This document shows, one piece after another, positions 52,551 to 60,634 of a stretch of DNA of 60,937 bases. The stretch's first letter is position 1. Each line of letters starts with the position of its first letter. This DNA comes from an uncultured Clostridia bacterium (GTDB lineage: Bacteria > Bacillota > Clostridia > Christensenellales > Aristaeellaceae). The position numbers and the translations under genes were made by a program. The notes beneath the pieces were generated by a model, which searched no databases, was not told the DNA's origin, and saw only the letters and a list, made by a program, of their open reading frames with translations. The stretch covers positions 1 through 60,937 of the forward strand of contig CAKUAV010000003.1 in NCBI GenBank assembly GCA_934636425.1. Reading direction: 5' to 3'.

Positions 52551-53323
52551 GATGGAAACGGCATGGGGAGCGTGGATTGAAATCGCATTTGCCGAATGAA
52601 CGCGGCGCTGCGAACAATGCGGCTGTATAGGCCATGACGTGATTTTCGCGGAAGGCGTGGATTGAAATCTCGCCCGACATCGGCATACGCGCTGCCCGAA
52701 TCGTCGTCTTCTTCATGGGGAGCGTGGATTGAAATGCTCTCGATCATTTCACGCGAGAAGCGTATCTGCCGAACGCCGGACGGGCGCGCCGCTCTGTGAA
52801 AAGCATGGCTGTATTGTATATATAATTATGCGTTTCATGGGGAGCGTGGATTGAAATTCGCGTCGATCTCGGCGTTCAGCCCGATTTTTTACTCGTTTCA
52901 TGGGGGCGTGGATTGAAATAACCGCGACGGGCATCAGATGATCACGCAGATGATCCACGCGCTTCTCGCAAGGGCGTGGATTGAAATTGCGCTGACCGTG
53001 GCATACGCCCAACCCAATCCATTACGCTCTTCACGGGGGTCGTGGATTGAAATTGCGCTGACCGTGGCATACGCCCAACCCAATCCATTACGCTCTTCAC
53101 GGGGGGTGTGGATTGAAATGTCGATTTTTGCAATCTACGCATCGGCATCGGAGATCGCGCCCCTTTGTGAGGGGTACGGATTGAAATCCGTGCTGATTTC
53201 AGTGTATATCTCAGTCTGATTCGTTGCACCTTTCTCGGAGGGCGTGAATTGAAATGTGCGTCAATTTTAACGTACATCTCAGCCTGATTCGTCACGCTCT
53301 TCACAGGGGGCGTGGATTGAAAT
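52551..53323 (+). CRISPR. Degenerate CRISPR array, type I-C-like repeats, no cas genes
   Basis: Eleven recognisable repeats end in GGATTGAAAT (one reads GAATTGAAAT) at 52583, 52668, 52735, 52857, 52919, 52987, 53053, 53119, 53187, 53255 and 53323. A decayed one lies near 52789-52816. Spacing is mostly 62-68 bp. The best copy (53292-53323) reads GTCACGCTCTTCACAGGGGG then CGTGGATTGAAAT, matching type I-C repeats with the ATTGAAA(C/T) handle, so transcription is + strand. The 5' halves vary but many keep a hairpin. One spacer is present twice. No leader and no cas gene is seen in the window. ORFs rich in FQSTPPVKS on the - strand are artefacts of the repeats. Confidence 0.88.
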
Positions 53324-53413
53324 TGAATTGTATGTCCCAACACATTTGACCGCCTGACGACGGCCTTCATACAGAATGCTCCGGCGTTTTGCCGCGCCGG
53401 ACGGGAGGATAAC

Positions 53414-54478
53414 ATGAGCTATGAAACACTGGCCCGCGAAAAGGCCGAAGCGCTGAGGCGGGCCGGACACGCCCGCATACTGGCTGTGGAGTCCAGCTGC
53501 GACGAAACGGCGATGGCCGTCGTCGAGGACGGACGCGCGCTGAAATCGAGCGTCATCGCCTCACAGATCGATATGCACGCGCTCTATGGCGGCGTTGTGC
53601 CGGAAATCGCCTCGCGGATGCACGTCGAGGCGCTCGATCCGCTGCTGGATCAGACGCTCGAACAGGGCGGCTATGCCATGGAGGACGTCGACGCGGTGGC
53701 CGTGACGTTCGGGCCGGGGCTGGTGGGCGCGCTGCTGACCGGCGTGGCCTGGGCGAAGGCGTTCGCGTATGCGCGGCGTCTGCCGCTGATTCCCGTCAAT
53801 CACATCGAGGGACACGTCAGCGCCAACTACATCGCTTCTCCCGATTTGACGCCGCCGTTCGTGTGTCTGGTGGCCTCGGGCGGGCACAGCCACATCGTGC
53901 GCGTGGACGATTACGGCGAATACACAATACTGGGCGGCACCACCGACGACGCGGCCGGCGAGGCGTTCGACAAGGTGGCGCGCGTGCTGGACATTCCCTA
54001 TCCGGGCGGGCCGCTGCTGGACAAGCTGGCCGAGGGCGGCGACGACCACGCCTATGTGTTCCCCAAGGTCGTGACCCACGGCGCGTATGATTTCTCGTTC
54101 AGCGGGCTGAAGACCGCCGTCATCAATCAGGCGCACAAGCTCCGCCAGCAGGGCGAGGAGATCAACGCCGCCAACTTTGCCGCCTCCTTCCGCCGCGCCG
54201 TGGTCGATTCGCTGGCCGAAAAGACCGTGCGCGCCTGCCGGGACGCGGGGCTTAAAAAGGTCGCGCTGGCCGGCGGCGTGGCGAGCAACCGCCTGCTGCG
54301 CCGCGAGATGCAGCGCCGCGGCGAAAAGGCCGGCCTGACCGTGTTCATGCCGCCCGCCATACTCTGCACCGACAACGCCGCCATGATCGGCAGCGCGGCG
54401 TTCTATCAGCTCATGCGCGGCCATGTGGCCGATCTCACGCTCAACGCCGTGCCGTCGCTCGGGCTGATCGCCGAGTGA
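53414..54478 (+). CDS. tsaD: tRNA N6-adenosine threonylcarbamoyltransferase TsaD
   Basis: Enzyme of 354 residues that transfers threonylcarbamoyl to A37 of ANN-decoding tRNAs, with TsaB and TsaE (not in the window). Motifs: AVESSCDETAMAVVEDG near the N-terminus, VNHIEGHVSANY (metal His pair), LVASGGHSHIVRV, DAAGEAFDKVARVLDIPYPG and VALAGGVASNRLLRREMQ, and near the end PPAILCTDNAAMIG. Length is standard. ATG 53414 follows GGGAGG. A terminator follows at 54514. Confidence 0.97.
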   Translation: MSYETLAREKAEALRRAGHARILAVESSCDETAMAVVEDGRALKSSVIASQIDMHALYGGVVPEIASRMHVEALDPLLDQTLEQGGYAMEDVDAVAVTFGPGLVGALLTGVAWAKAFAYARRLPLIPVNHIEGHVSANYIASPDLTPPFVCLVASGGHSHIVRVDDYGEYTILGGTTDDAAGEAFDKVARVLDIPYPGGPLLDKLAEGGDDHAYVFPKVVTHGAYDFSFSGLKTAVINQAHKLRQQGEEINAANFAASFRRAVVDSLAEKTVRACRDAGLKKVALAGGVASNRLLRREMQRRGEKAGLTVFMPPAILCTDNAAMIGSAAFYQLMRGHVADLTLNAVPSLGLIAE

Positions 54479-54484
54479 TTCGAG

Positions 54485-54796
54485 TTATCCACAGCTTTCC
54501 AAAAATCCTGTGCAAAACGCCGCTTCCACCGGAGCAATTCCTCCGCGGAAGCGGCGTTTTCTGTCATACAGGCGGCTTTTCAGCGCGATTTCAGCCATCT
54601 TTTTGCACGACTTATCCACAGTTATTCACAAGCCGGCTGTGGATAATGTGGATAAGTCGCGATTTGTTTTCGCAGAAGAGCGGAGACGCGCTCAAAAGAC
54701 GACATTATATTGCATTTTCTTTAATTTAAGCGCAGATTTCAGAAAGTTCTCCATGCTCGCGGAACAAATCTGTGGATAACTTGCGATTTGTCCACA
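54485..54796. other. Cluster of DnaA-box-like sites with AT-rich segment (candidate oriC or DnaA-binding locus)
   Basis: TTATCCACA, the perfect DnaA box, occurs at 54485-54493 and 54612-54620 (+) and as TGTGGATAA at 54638-54646, 54647-54655 and 54771-54779 (-). One-mismatch sites are TTATTCACA 54622-54630 and TTGTCCACA 54788-54796. Between them, 54702-54735 is strikingly AT-rich for this genome. No dnaA, dnaN or rpmH gene lies in the window, so origin function is only a possibility. Confidence 0.6.
54514..54562 (+). terminator. Rho-independent terminator of tsaD
   Basis: AAAACGCCGCTTCC (54514-54527) pairs perfectly with GGAAGCGGCGTTTT (54547-54560); an inner CGGAG/CTCCG pair extends the stem. 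It is followed by CTGTC. It lies within the DnaA-box cluster. Confidence 0.85.
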
Positions 54797-54878
54797 ACAT
54801 TCACAGGGCGTCCGCGCGGAACAGGCATGCTCAGCGGCGATGCAATGTTTTTTTCAGCGCCTGACGATGCCGTGCGCG

Positions 54879-55020
54879 CAGACCGTCTAAAAAAGCCGGA
54901 GAACTCGAGATGCCTCACGCCCTCTCGAACTTTCGATTGTACCCGGCGGCATGTGCGGTGGAGTAGGACGATTTTCGCAGCGAAAAATCGGCTCTTCATG
55001 GAAAGCCGGGGAAGCAAGGC
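54879..55020 (+). repeat. Family A multi-hairpin dispersed element, copy A5 (3' end diverged)
   Basis: Begins CAGACCGTCTAAAAAAGCCGG, then stem 1 (CTCGAGATG/CCCTCTCGAA), TACCCGGCGGCATGTGCGG, and stem 2 CGATTTTC/GAAAAATCG. Past about 54990 it no longer matches the other copies and lacks the GACAAGC stem. Confidence 0.6.
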
Positions 55021-55081
55021 GCGGCTTCAACGCTTCAACCATCAAAGGATTGCCTCAACGCTTCAGAGATGAATATAAGAA

Positions 55082-55108
55082 ATCCGGCCGCCGCAATGAC
55101 GACCGGAT
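55082..55108 (-). terminator. Terminator of ispH-S1
   Basis: ATCCGGCC (55082-55089) pairs with GACCGGAT (55101-55108), one wobble pair; on the - strand it is followed by TTCTTATATT. It begins 17 bp after the stop codon. Confidence 0.65.
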
Positions 55109-55124
55109 GAAGGGATTTATTCGA

Positions 55125-57077
55125 TCAGGCCTCGGGGATCGCGAACTCGTCGCCCTCGACGTTCTCCAGAGCGTCGTCGGCCAGCGCCTCGCGGATGCTC
55201 AGGCTGATGCGCTTGTTCTCGGTATCGACGCTGAGGATCTTGACGCGGATCTCGTCGCCAACCTTGACGGCGTCCTCAACCTTCTCGATACGGGTGGGCG
55301 CGCACTGGGAAATGTGAACCATGCCGTCCAGGCCGGGCTCCAGCTCGACGAACGCGCCGTAGGGCACAATGCGCACGACCTTGCCGGTCACGATGCTGCC
55401 GGGAATGTACTTCTCGCCGGCGATGTCCCACAGCTTGGGCTGTGTGGCCTTCAGGCTCAGGGAGATGCGGTCGCGCTCCTTGTCCAGCTTGATGATCTTC
55501 ACGTCGATTTCCTGACCGACGGAAACGACCTCGGAGGGATGGCCGACGCGCTTCCAGGCCAGATCGGACACATGAACCAGACCGTCCACGCCGCCGATGT
55601 CGACGAACGCGCCAAAGTTGGTCAGGCGGCGGACGACGCCCTTGACGACTTCGCCCTCAACCAGCTTGTCCCAGGCCTCGGCCTTCTTCTTCTCTTCCTC
55701 AGCCTGCAGCACGGCCTTGCGGGAAGCGACGACGCGCTTCTTGCTCTTGTCGATCTCGATGATCTTGAGATCCATCTCCTGACCCACGAACTCATCGATC
55801 TTCTCGACATAGCGCAGGGACAGCAGCGAGGCGGGAATGAACGCACGAATGCCCATGACATCGGCAATCAGACCGCCCTTTACAGATTCCTTGCCAACGC
55901 CCTTGACGATCTCGCCGGCGTCGTAAGCGGCGACGATGGCATCCCAAACCTTGCGGTTGACAATATTGCGCTGGGACAGAAGCACATTGCCATCGCCATC
56001 GTTGACCTTGACGACCTCGACTTCGATTTCGTCTCCGACCTTGACATCGGGGGTGGACAGGTCGCACTTCTTGACCAGACCATCAGACTTGTAGCCCACG
56101 TTCACGCACACTTCGTCATCGGTGATCTGAAGGACCTTGCCGGTGACGGTCTGACCCGGGTGAAGCTGGACCATCGTCTTTTCGACGTCCGCCATGAAAT
56201 CGGAGTCGGTCATGGTTTCCTGAAGTTCTGCCTGTTCCTGATTCTTGATGTCGCTCATTCGTGCAACAACCTCCTTAAATGTACCAACCGACGTGGAAGC
56301 GCCGGCTGTAATACCGATATGATCCGCCGCGCTCAGGGGAATGTCCTCCAGCTCGCGGGCGGTTTCCGCCAGGTATGTCCGCGGGCAGAGCCTGCGGCAG
56401 AGCTCATACAGCTTGCGCGTGTTTGAGCTGTTCTTTCCGCCGATCACCAGCATGACGTCCACGGCTGCGGCGATATGCGCCGCCTCCTCCTGGCGGATGG
56501 CCGTGGCCCGGCAGATGGTGTTGCGGATATCGAGCGGCTGCCCCTTTTCCCGAAGCAGCGCGCACAGCCTCTCAAAGAGCGACTGCGGTATCGTGGTCTG
56601 CGCCACCACCAGCGCGGGACGATCCAGCTTAAGCGCCTCAACGTCCTCCTCGCTGCCGATTGCGCGGCCGCGCCCCCGCGCCCAGCCGAGTATGCCCTGC
56701 ACCTCGGGATGAGCGCCGTCGCCGATCACCAGCACGTCCTTTCCGGACGCCGCCGCCTGATCGGCCAGCTCGTGAATCCGCTTGACGAACGGACAGGCCG
56801 CGTCCACAACGTGAACTCCCCGCCCGTTTAATATTTCAACTGTTTCGCGGCCTACGCCGTGCGCGCGGATGACCGCCGTCGCGCCCAATGGCACGTCCAG
56901 GGGGGACGACGCGACGCGCGCGCCCTCCGCCTCGAGGGAGGCGACCACCTGCGGATTATGAATAATCGGCCCCAGCGTATAGACGGTCTCGCCGGAACGA
57001 AGCAGCGCCTGCGTCGTCTCAACGGCGCGGCGAACGCCGAAGCAAAATCCCGCATGGGAAGCGATTTTCAGGTCCAT
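55125..57077 (-). CDS. ispH: IspH (HMB-PP reductase) fused to ribosomal protein S1 domains
   Basis: Bifunctional protein of 650 residues. Residues 1-290 are 4-hydroxy-3-methylbut-2-enyl diphosphate reductase, the last step of the MEP isoprenoid pathway: Fe-S ligands C12 (GFCFGVRRA), C95 (DAACPFV) and C189 (NTICRAT), E125 in HPEV, and AGASTSVGTFKEVV near the end. Residues 305-635 hold four S1 RNA-binding domains; the third is the most typical (RLTNFGAFVDIGGVDGLVHV). Such fusions are known in Clostridia. The frame is continuous. ATG 57077 fits IspH N-termini; the frame extends 31 codons upstream and AGAAGG lies 13 bp before the ATG, a weak site. Confidence 0.95.
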   Translation of the reverse strand: MDLKIASHAGFCFGVRRAVETTQALLRSGETVYTLGPIIHNPQVVASLEAEGARVASSPLDVPLGATAVIRAHGVGRETVEILNGRGVHVVDAACPFVKRIHELADQAAASGKDVLVIGDGAHPEVQGILGWARGRGRAIGSEEDVEALKLDRPALVVAQTTIPQSLFERLCALLREKGQPLDIRNTICRATAIRQEEAAHIAAAVDVMLVIGGKNSSNTRKLYELCRRLCPRTYLAETARELEDIPLSAADHIGITAGASTSVGTFKEVVARMSDIKNQEQAELQETMTDSDFMADVEKTMVQLHPGQTVTGKVLQITDDEVCVNVGYKSDGLVKKCDLSTPDVKVGDEIEVEVVKVNDGDGNVLLSQRNIVNRKVWDAIVAAYDAGEIVKGVGKESVKGGLIADVMGIRAFIPASLLSLRYVEKIDEFVGQEMDLKIIEIDKSKKRVVASRKAVLQAEEEKKKAEAWDKLVEGEVVKGVVRRLTNFGAFVDIGGVDGLVHVSDLAWKRVGHPSEVVSVGQEIDVKIIKLDKERDRISLSLKATQPKLWDIAGEKYIPGSIVTGKVVRIVPYGAFVELEPGLDGMVHISQCAPTRIEKVEDAVKVGDEIRVKILSVDTENKRISLSIREALADDALENVEGDEFAIPEA

Positions 57078-57304
57078 CAGACAACTAAGCCTTCTCATAG
57101 CAGTTTCAATATTACTAGTATCTTTTCTACGCTCACACGAAAAATCCTGCAAAAAAAGCCGTTTAACCAATGTTTTACATCGCTTCGGAAGGTGTTTTTC
57201 AGCATGAAACGCGCCGCGGCGGCGTAATTCTCAAAAGTGGAAAACCGCGGGCGCTTTTTTTGTGCCTTCTTAACAGCAAGCTAAAGCACCGCGGGCGCAT
57301 GACA

Positions 57305-57313
57305 TGATATAAT
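57305..57313 (+). promoter_or_regulatory. Extended -10 promoter of murG
   Basis: TGATATAAT is a perfect extended -10 element, about 90 bp upstream of the ATG. No good -35 is present, as is usual for this promoter type. Confidence 0.6.
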
Positions 57314-57402
57314 AAGCAAAAGACGGCATGAACACTCATCCAATCGCGGCGCTTTGCCGCGCACAGCTCAGATGCTTTGATCTGCGGGGGGAAAACGAAA
57401 TC

Positions 57403-58473
57403 ATGAAAAAAATCATTTTGACCGGCGGCGGTACGGCCGGCCATGTCACGCCCAATCTGGCGCTGATCCCGTCTCTTAAAGCCGAGGGCTGGGAAATCCA
57501 CTATATCGGAACCGAAAACGGCATTGAGCGCCGCCTGATCGAGGCGGTCGACGGCGTAACCTACCATGTCATAAAGAGCGGCAAGCTGCGCCGCTATTTC
57601 GACGTTCGGAATTTTACAGACCCCTTTCGCGTAATCGCCGGCTCGTTCCAGTCGGCGGCGCTGGTCAAAAAGATACATCCCAACATCGTCTTTTCAAAGG
57701 GCGGCTTCGTGTCCGTGCCCGTGGTGTACGGCGCGGCGGCCTCCGGCGTGCCGGTGCTGATTCACGAATCGGACATGACCCCCGGCCTGGCCAACCGCCT
57801 GTCCGTGCCCTTTGCCCGGGCGCTGTGCTGCACATTTCCCGAGGCGGCCGCCGCTGCGGGCAAGAAGGGCCGCGTAACCGGCACGCCCCTGCGCGCCGAG
57901 CTGTTCACCGGCAACCGCGAGACCGGGCGGCGTCTCTTCTCGCTGACCGATTCCCGCCCCGTGCTGATGGTCGTGGGCGGCTCCAGCGGCGCTCAGGCGA
58001 TCAACCGCGCCGTGCGCGCCTCGCTCAATCAGCTCACAGAGTGCTTCGAGGTCATCCATCTGTGCGGCAAGGGCAATCTGGACGCCGACTGCGAGGGCGT
58101 AAAGCGCTATCATCAGTACGAATATCTCGACGAGGACATGCGCCACGCCTACGCCTGCGCCGACGTGCTGATTTCCCGCGCCGGCTCCAACACGCTGTGC
58201 GAAATTCTTGCGCTCAAAAAGCCCGCTCTGCTGATCCCCTATCCCAAAGAGGCCAGCCGCGGCGATCAGATACTCAACGCCCGCTCCTTTGAACAGCGCG
58301 GACTGGCGCACGTCCTCATGCAGGAGGACATGACGCCCGACACGCTGCTGACCGCCGTGGTCGACACCTACAAGGACCGCGGCCGCCTGATCGACGCCAT
58401 GGAGCGCGAGAGCTCGTCCGACGGCGTGGCCAATGTGATGCACCTCATCCATCAGTACGCCCGCAAGGACTGA
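57403..58473 (+). CDS. murG: UDP-N-acetylglucosamine--lipid I GlcNAc transferase MurG
   Basis: Peripheral membrane glycosyltransferase (GT28) of 356 residues that makes lipid II. GGGTAGHVTPNLALIPSLK is the N-terminal loop, LIHESDMTPGLANRL and VVGGSSGAQAIN the conserved G-loops, and ISRAGSNTLCEILALKKPAL with PYPKEASRGDQILNA the UDP-GlcNAc site. ATG 57403 is chosen since MKKIILTGGGT is the canonical start and GGGGGG precedes it; the frame extends 25 codons upstream. No other mur gene is adjacent, unusual for murG but seen in Clostridia. Confidence 0.96.
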   Translation: MKKIILTGGGTAGHVTPNLALIPSLKAEGWEIHYIGTENGIERRLIEAVDGVTYHVIKSGKLRRYFDVRNFTDPFRVIAGSFQSAALVKKIHPNIVFSKGGFVSVPVVYGAAASGVPVLIHESDMTPGLANRLSVPFARALCCTFPEAAAAAGKKGRVTGTPLRAELFTGNRETGRRLFSLTDSRPVLMVVGGSSGAQAINRAVRASLNQLTECFEVIHLCGKGNLDADCEGVKRYHQYEYLDEDMRHAYACADVLISRAGSNTLCEILALKKPALLIPYPKEASRGDQILNARSFEQRGLAHVLMQEDMTPDTLLTAVVDTYKDRGRLIDAMERESSSDGVANVMHLIHQYARKD

Positions 58474-58542
58474 CCGCGCTTCCGAGCTGTCGCCGATGAA
58501 CCGTTTTTAAGAGAATATCATAAAAACAGGAGGAATGACATT

Positions 58543-59238
58543 ATGCTGACCCCTGAAATCATCGCCAAGATGCTCGATCACTCCACGCTGCAGCCCTGGC
58601 TGACCGAAGCGGACATCCGCAAGGGCTGCGAGATCGCCCTGCGCTATAAGACCGCCGCCGTCTGCGCCCGCCCCGGCGACATGAAGCTGGTGAGCGAGCT
58701 GCTGTCGGGCTCCGGCGTGCTGCCCTGCACCGTCATCGGCTTTCCGCACGGCGCGCATCTGACCAGCGTCAAGGCGTTCGAGGCCGAGCAGGCCGTCGCC
58801 GACGGCTGCAAGGAGCTGGACATGGTCATCAACATCGGCCGCATGAAGGGCGGCGATTACGACTACGTCGAGCAGGACATACGCGCCGTGGCCGAGGCGG
58901 CGCATAAGGGCGGCGCGATACTCAAGGTCATCATTGAGACCTGCTACCTCACCGACGAGGAAAAGACGATCGCCTGCCGGCTGAGCGAGAAGGCCGGCGC
59001 AGATTTCGTCAAGACCTCGACCGGCTACGGCCCTCACGGCGCGACGCCCGAGGATGTGGCGCTGATGCGCGCCGCCGTTTCGGACAGAGTGAAGGTCAAG
59101 GCGGCGGGCGGCATGCGCACGCTGGACGCGATACTGGCCGTGCGCGCGGCGGGCGCCGATCGCTGCGGCGTGAGCGCGACCGAGGCCATCATGCAGGAGG
59201 CCGAAAAGCGCTATGCCGAGGGCACGCTCGGCGAATAA
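58543..59238 (+). CDS. deoC: Deoxyribose-phosphate aldolase
   Basis: Class I aldolase of 231 residues cleaving 2-deoxyribose-5-phosphate into glyceraldehyde-3-phosphate and acetaldehyde. LDHSTLQPWLTEADI opens the barrel, CTVIGFPHGAHLTSVKAFE and DGCKELDMVINIG follow, and the Schiff-base Lys is in ADFVKTSTGYGPHGATPEDV. VKAAGGMRTLDAILAV is the phosphate-binding region. GGAGG precedes the ATG. No deoA/deoB is nearby. A terminator follows. Confidence 0.96.
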   Translation: MLTPEIIAKMLDHSTLQPWLTEADIRKGCEIALRYKTAAVCARPGDMKLVSELLSGSGVLPCTVIGFPHGAHLTSVKAFEAEQAVADGCKELDMVINIGRMKGGDYDYVEQDIRAVAEAAHKGGAILKVIIETCYLTDEEKTIACRLSEKAGADFVKTSTGYGPHGATPEDVALMRAAVSDRVKVKAAGGMRTLDAILAVRAAGADRCGVSATEAIMQEAEKRYAEGTLGE

Positions 59239-59252
59239 TCATGGGCGAATTC

Positions 59253-59288
59253 ATTCCGGCTGCTTCGAAAAGAGGCGGCCGGATTTTT
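59253..59288 (+). terminator. Rho-independent terminator of deoC
   Basis: CCGGCTGC pairs with GCGGCCGG (one wobble), continuing to an outer ATT/GAT pair, followed by TTTTTAT. Confidence 0.75.
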
Positions 59289-59343
59289 ATGCGAAAAAGT
59301 TTTCATAAAGCGCGCCGCGGGGATGGAAAACGAACATGAACCA

Positions 59344-59352
59344 TGATATAAT
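59344..59352 (+). promoter_or_regulatory. Extended -10 promoter of the TIM-barrel gene
   Basis: TGATATAAT, the same nonamer seen before murG and the ABC operon, 69 bp upstream of the start codon; -35 region weak (TGGAAA at 17 bp). Confidence 0.55.
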
Positions 59353-59420
59353 AATGAGGAAACCGTGCAGAAGAGACGCGCGGCAAACAAGCGATCAGAA
59401 GCAAAAAGGATGGATAGACA

Positions 59421-60305
59421 ATGATGAACAAACAGATTCGCGTGGGCACCTGCATTCCCGGCAATTCGTTCCTGGACTGGGTTCCGGGCATGATCGACAA
59501 GGGCTTTGAGTGCTTCACGGTCAACTTCCACATGAGCTTCGGCGGCGTTGAGCTGAGCGATTTGGCGCCCAGGGTGCGCGCGCTGCTGGACGGCACGGGC
59601 ATTGAAGTGTCCGCGCTGGGCTTTTACTGCAACGCGCTTCAAAATCCCGATCACGAAAAGCTGCTGCACGGCTGCATCGACATGGTCGAGGCCTTCGGCA
59701 CGAAGACGGTGAGCACGTTCGCCGGCGCGCTGGAGGGCGAATCGGTGGACGCCGCCATGCCGCGCTTTAAGGAAGTATTCGGCGAGCTGGCGCGCCACGC
59801 CGAGGACAGGGGCGTGAAGCTGGCCATCGAGAACTGCCCGATGGGCGGCACCTGGAAGAAGGGCACCTGCAACATCGGCTACAGCCCCCGCGCGTGGGAC
59901 ATGATGTTCAACGAAGTGCCCAGCGACGCGCTCGGCCTGGAGTGGGAGCCGGCGCATCAGATGTATCAGCTGATCGATCCCGTGGCCTGCCTGCGCCGCT
60001 ATGTGAAGAAGATCGTCCACATCCACGGCAAGGACGCGACCATAAAGCGCGACCTGATCGCCAGCAATGGCCTGATGTGCGGCGAGAGCTTCGTGGAATC
60101 CCGCTTCCCCGGCTTCGGCGACACCGACTGGCGCAAGATATTCGAGATTCTGCAGCTGGCGGGCTATGAGGGCTGCGTGAGCATCGAGGGCTATCACGAT
60201 CCGCTGTTCAGCAAAGACTGGGAGATGACCGGCCAGATGCACGCGCTAAACTATTTGAAGTGGTGCCGCGGCGGCAGCTTTACGCCCAATCCCTGGGACA
60301 AATAA
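59421..60305 (+). CDS. Sugar phosphate isomerase/epimerase-like TIM-barrel protein
   Basis: Protein of 294 residues with the xylose-isomerase-like TIM barrel. Probable metal ligands occur in LAIENCPMGG (Glu), GLEWEPAHQMYQ (His), KIVHIHGKDATIKRD and CVSIEGYHDPLF (Glu). The two-ATG start (59421, 59424) follows AAAGGATGG. It is unrelated in detail to the barrel gene at 32225-33094. A metabolic role in sugar interconversion is inferred only from the family. It is followed 12 bp later by a small ORF. Confidence 0.85.
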   Translation: MMNKQIRVGTCIPGNSFLDWVPGMIDKGFECFTVNFHMSFGGVELSDLAPRVRALLDGTGIEVSALGFYCNALQNPDHEKLLHGCIDMVEAFGTKTVSTFAGALEGESVDAAMPRFKEVFGELARHAEDRGVKLAIENCPMGGTWKKGTCNIGYSPRAWDMMFNEVPSDALGLEWEPAHQMYQLIDPVACLRRYVKKIVHIHGKDATIKRDLIASNGLMCGESFVESRFPGFGDTDWRKIFEILQLAGYEGCVSIEGYHDPLFSKDWEMTGQMHALNYLKWCRGGSFTPNPWDK

Positions 60306-60317
60306 GGAGGAAGCGCC

Positions 60318-60587
60318 ATGCGTGTCGATGTGAACCGCGCGCGGCTCGAGGCCTTTTTGACGGCCTGTGAGGACGCCGAGTCGCTGGGCGGCGGCGAATA
60401 CACCGTCGATCTGTACGATCTGGAAACGCCCGTGTCGATGGACATTCAGCTGGACGACAAGGGTGTGGACGTGCTGGCCGCGCTGGAGATGCTCTATGAC
60501 GAGGAACAGGACGGCTGGTATCTGGGCGAAAAAATCAAGGATGAAAAGCGGCTGACCGCCCTGCTCAACGAGGCGCTGGCCGAATAG
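60318..60587 (+). CDS. Conserved-looking small acidic protein, function unknown
   Basis: Hypothetical protein of 89 residues, acidic, no membrane segment or signal peptide. The composition (EYTVDLYDLETPVSMDIQLD and EEQDGWYLGEKIKDEKRL) looks like a folded alpha/beta domain. AAGGAGG precedes ATG 60318, and a terminator follows, so it is probably real and co-transcribed with the epimerase-like gene. No family recognised. Confidence 0.75.
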   Translation: MRVDVNRARLEAFLTACEDAESLGGGEYTVDLYDLETPVSMDIQLDDKGVDVLAALEMLYDEEQDGWYLGEKIKDEKRLTALLNEALAE

Positions 60588-60595
60588 CGATTCCG

Positions 60596-60632
60596 TCCGG
60601 CCGGTTCATGAGCGCGAATCGGCCGGATTTTC
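60596..60632 (+). terminator. Rho-independent terminator after the small ORF
   Basis: TCCGGCCG (60596-60603) pairs with CGGCCGGA (60620-60627), followed by TTTTCG. Confidence 0.8.
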
Positions 60633-60634
60633 GT

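Noticed and set aside
52451..53470. Several - strand ORFs rich in FQSTPPVKS/FNPRPP across the CRISPR array
   Set aside because: These peptides are the translated CRISPR repeats, a well-known annotation artefact.
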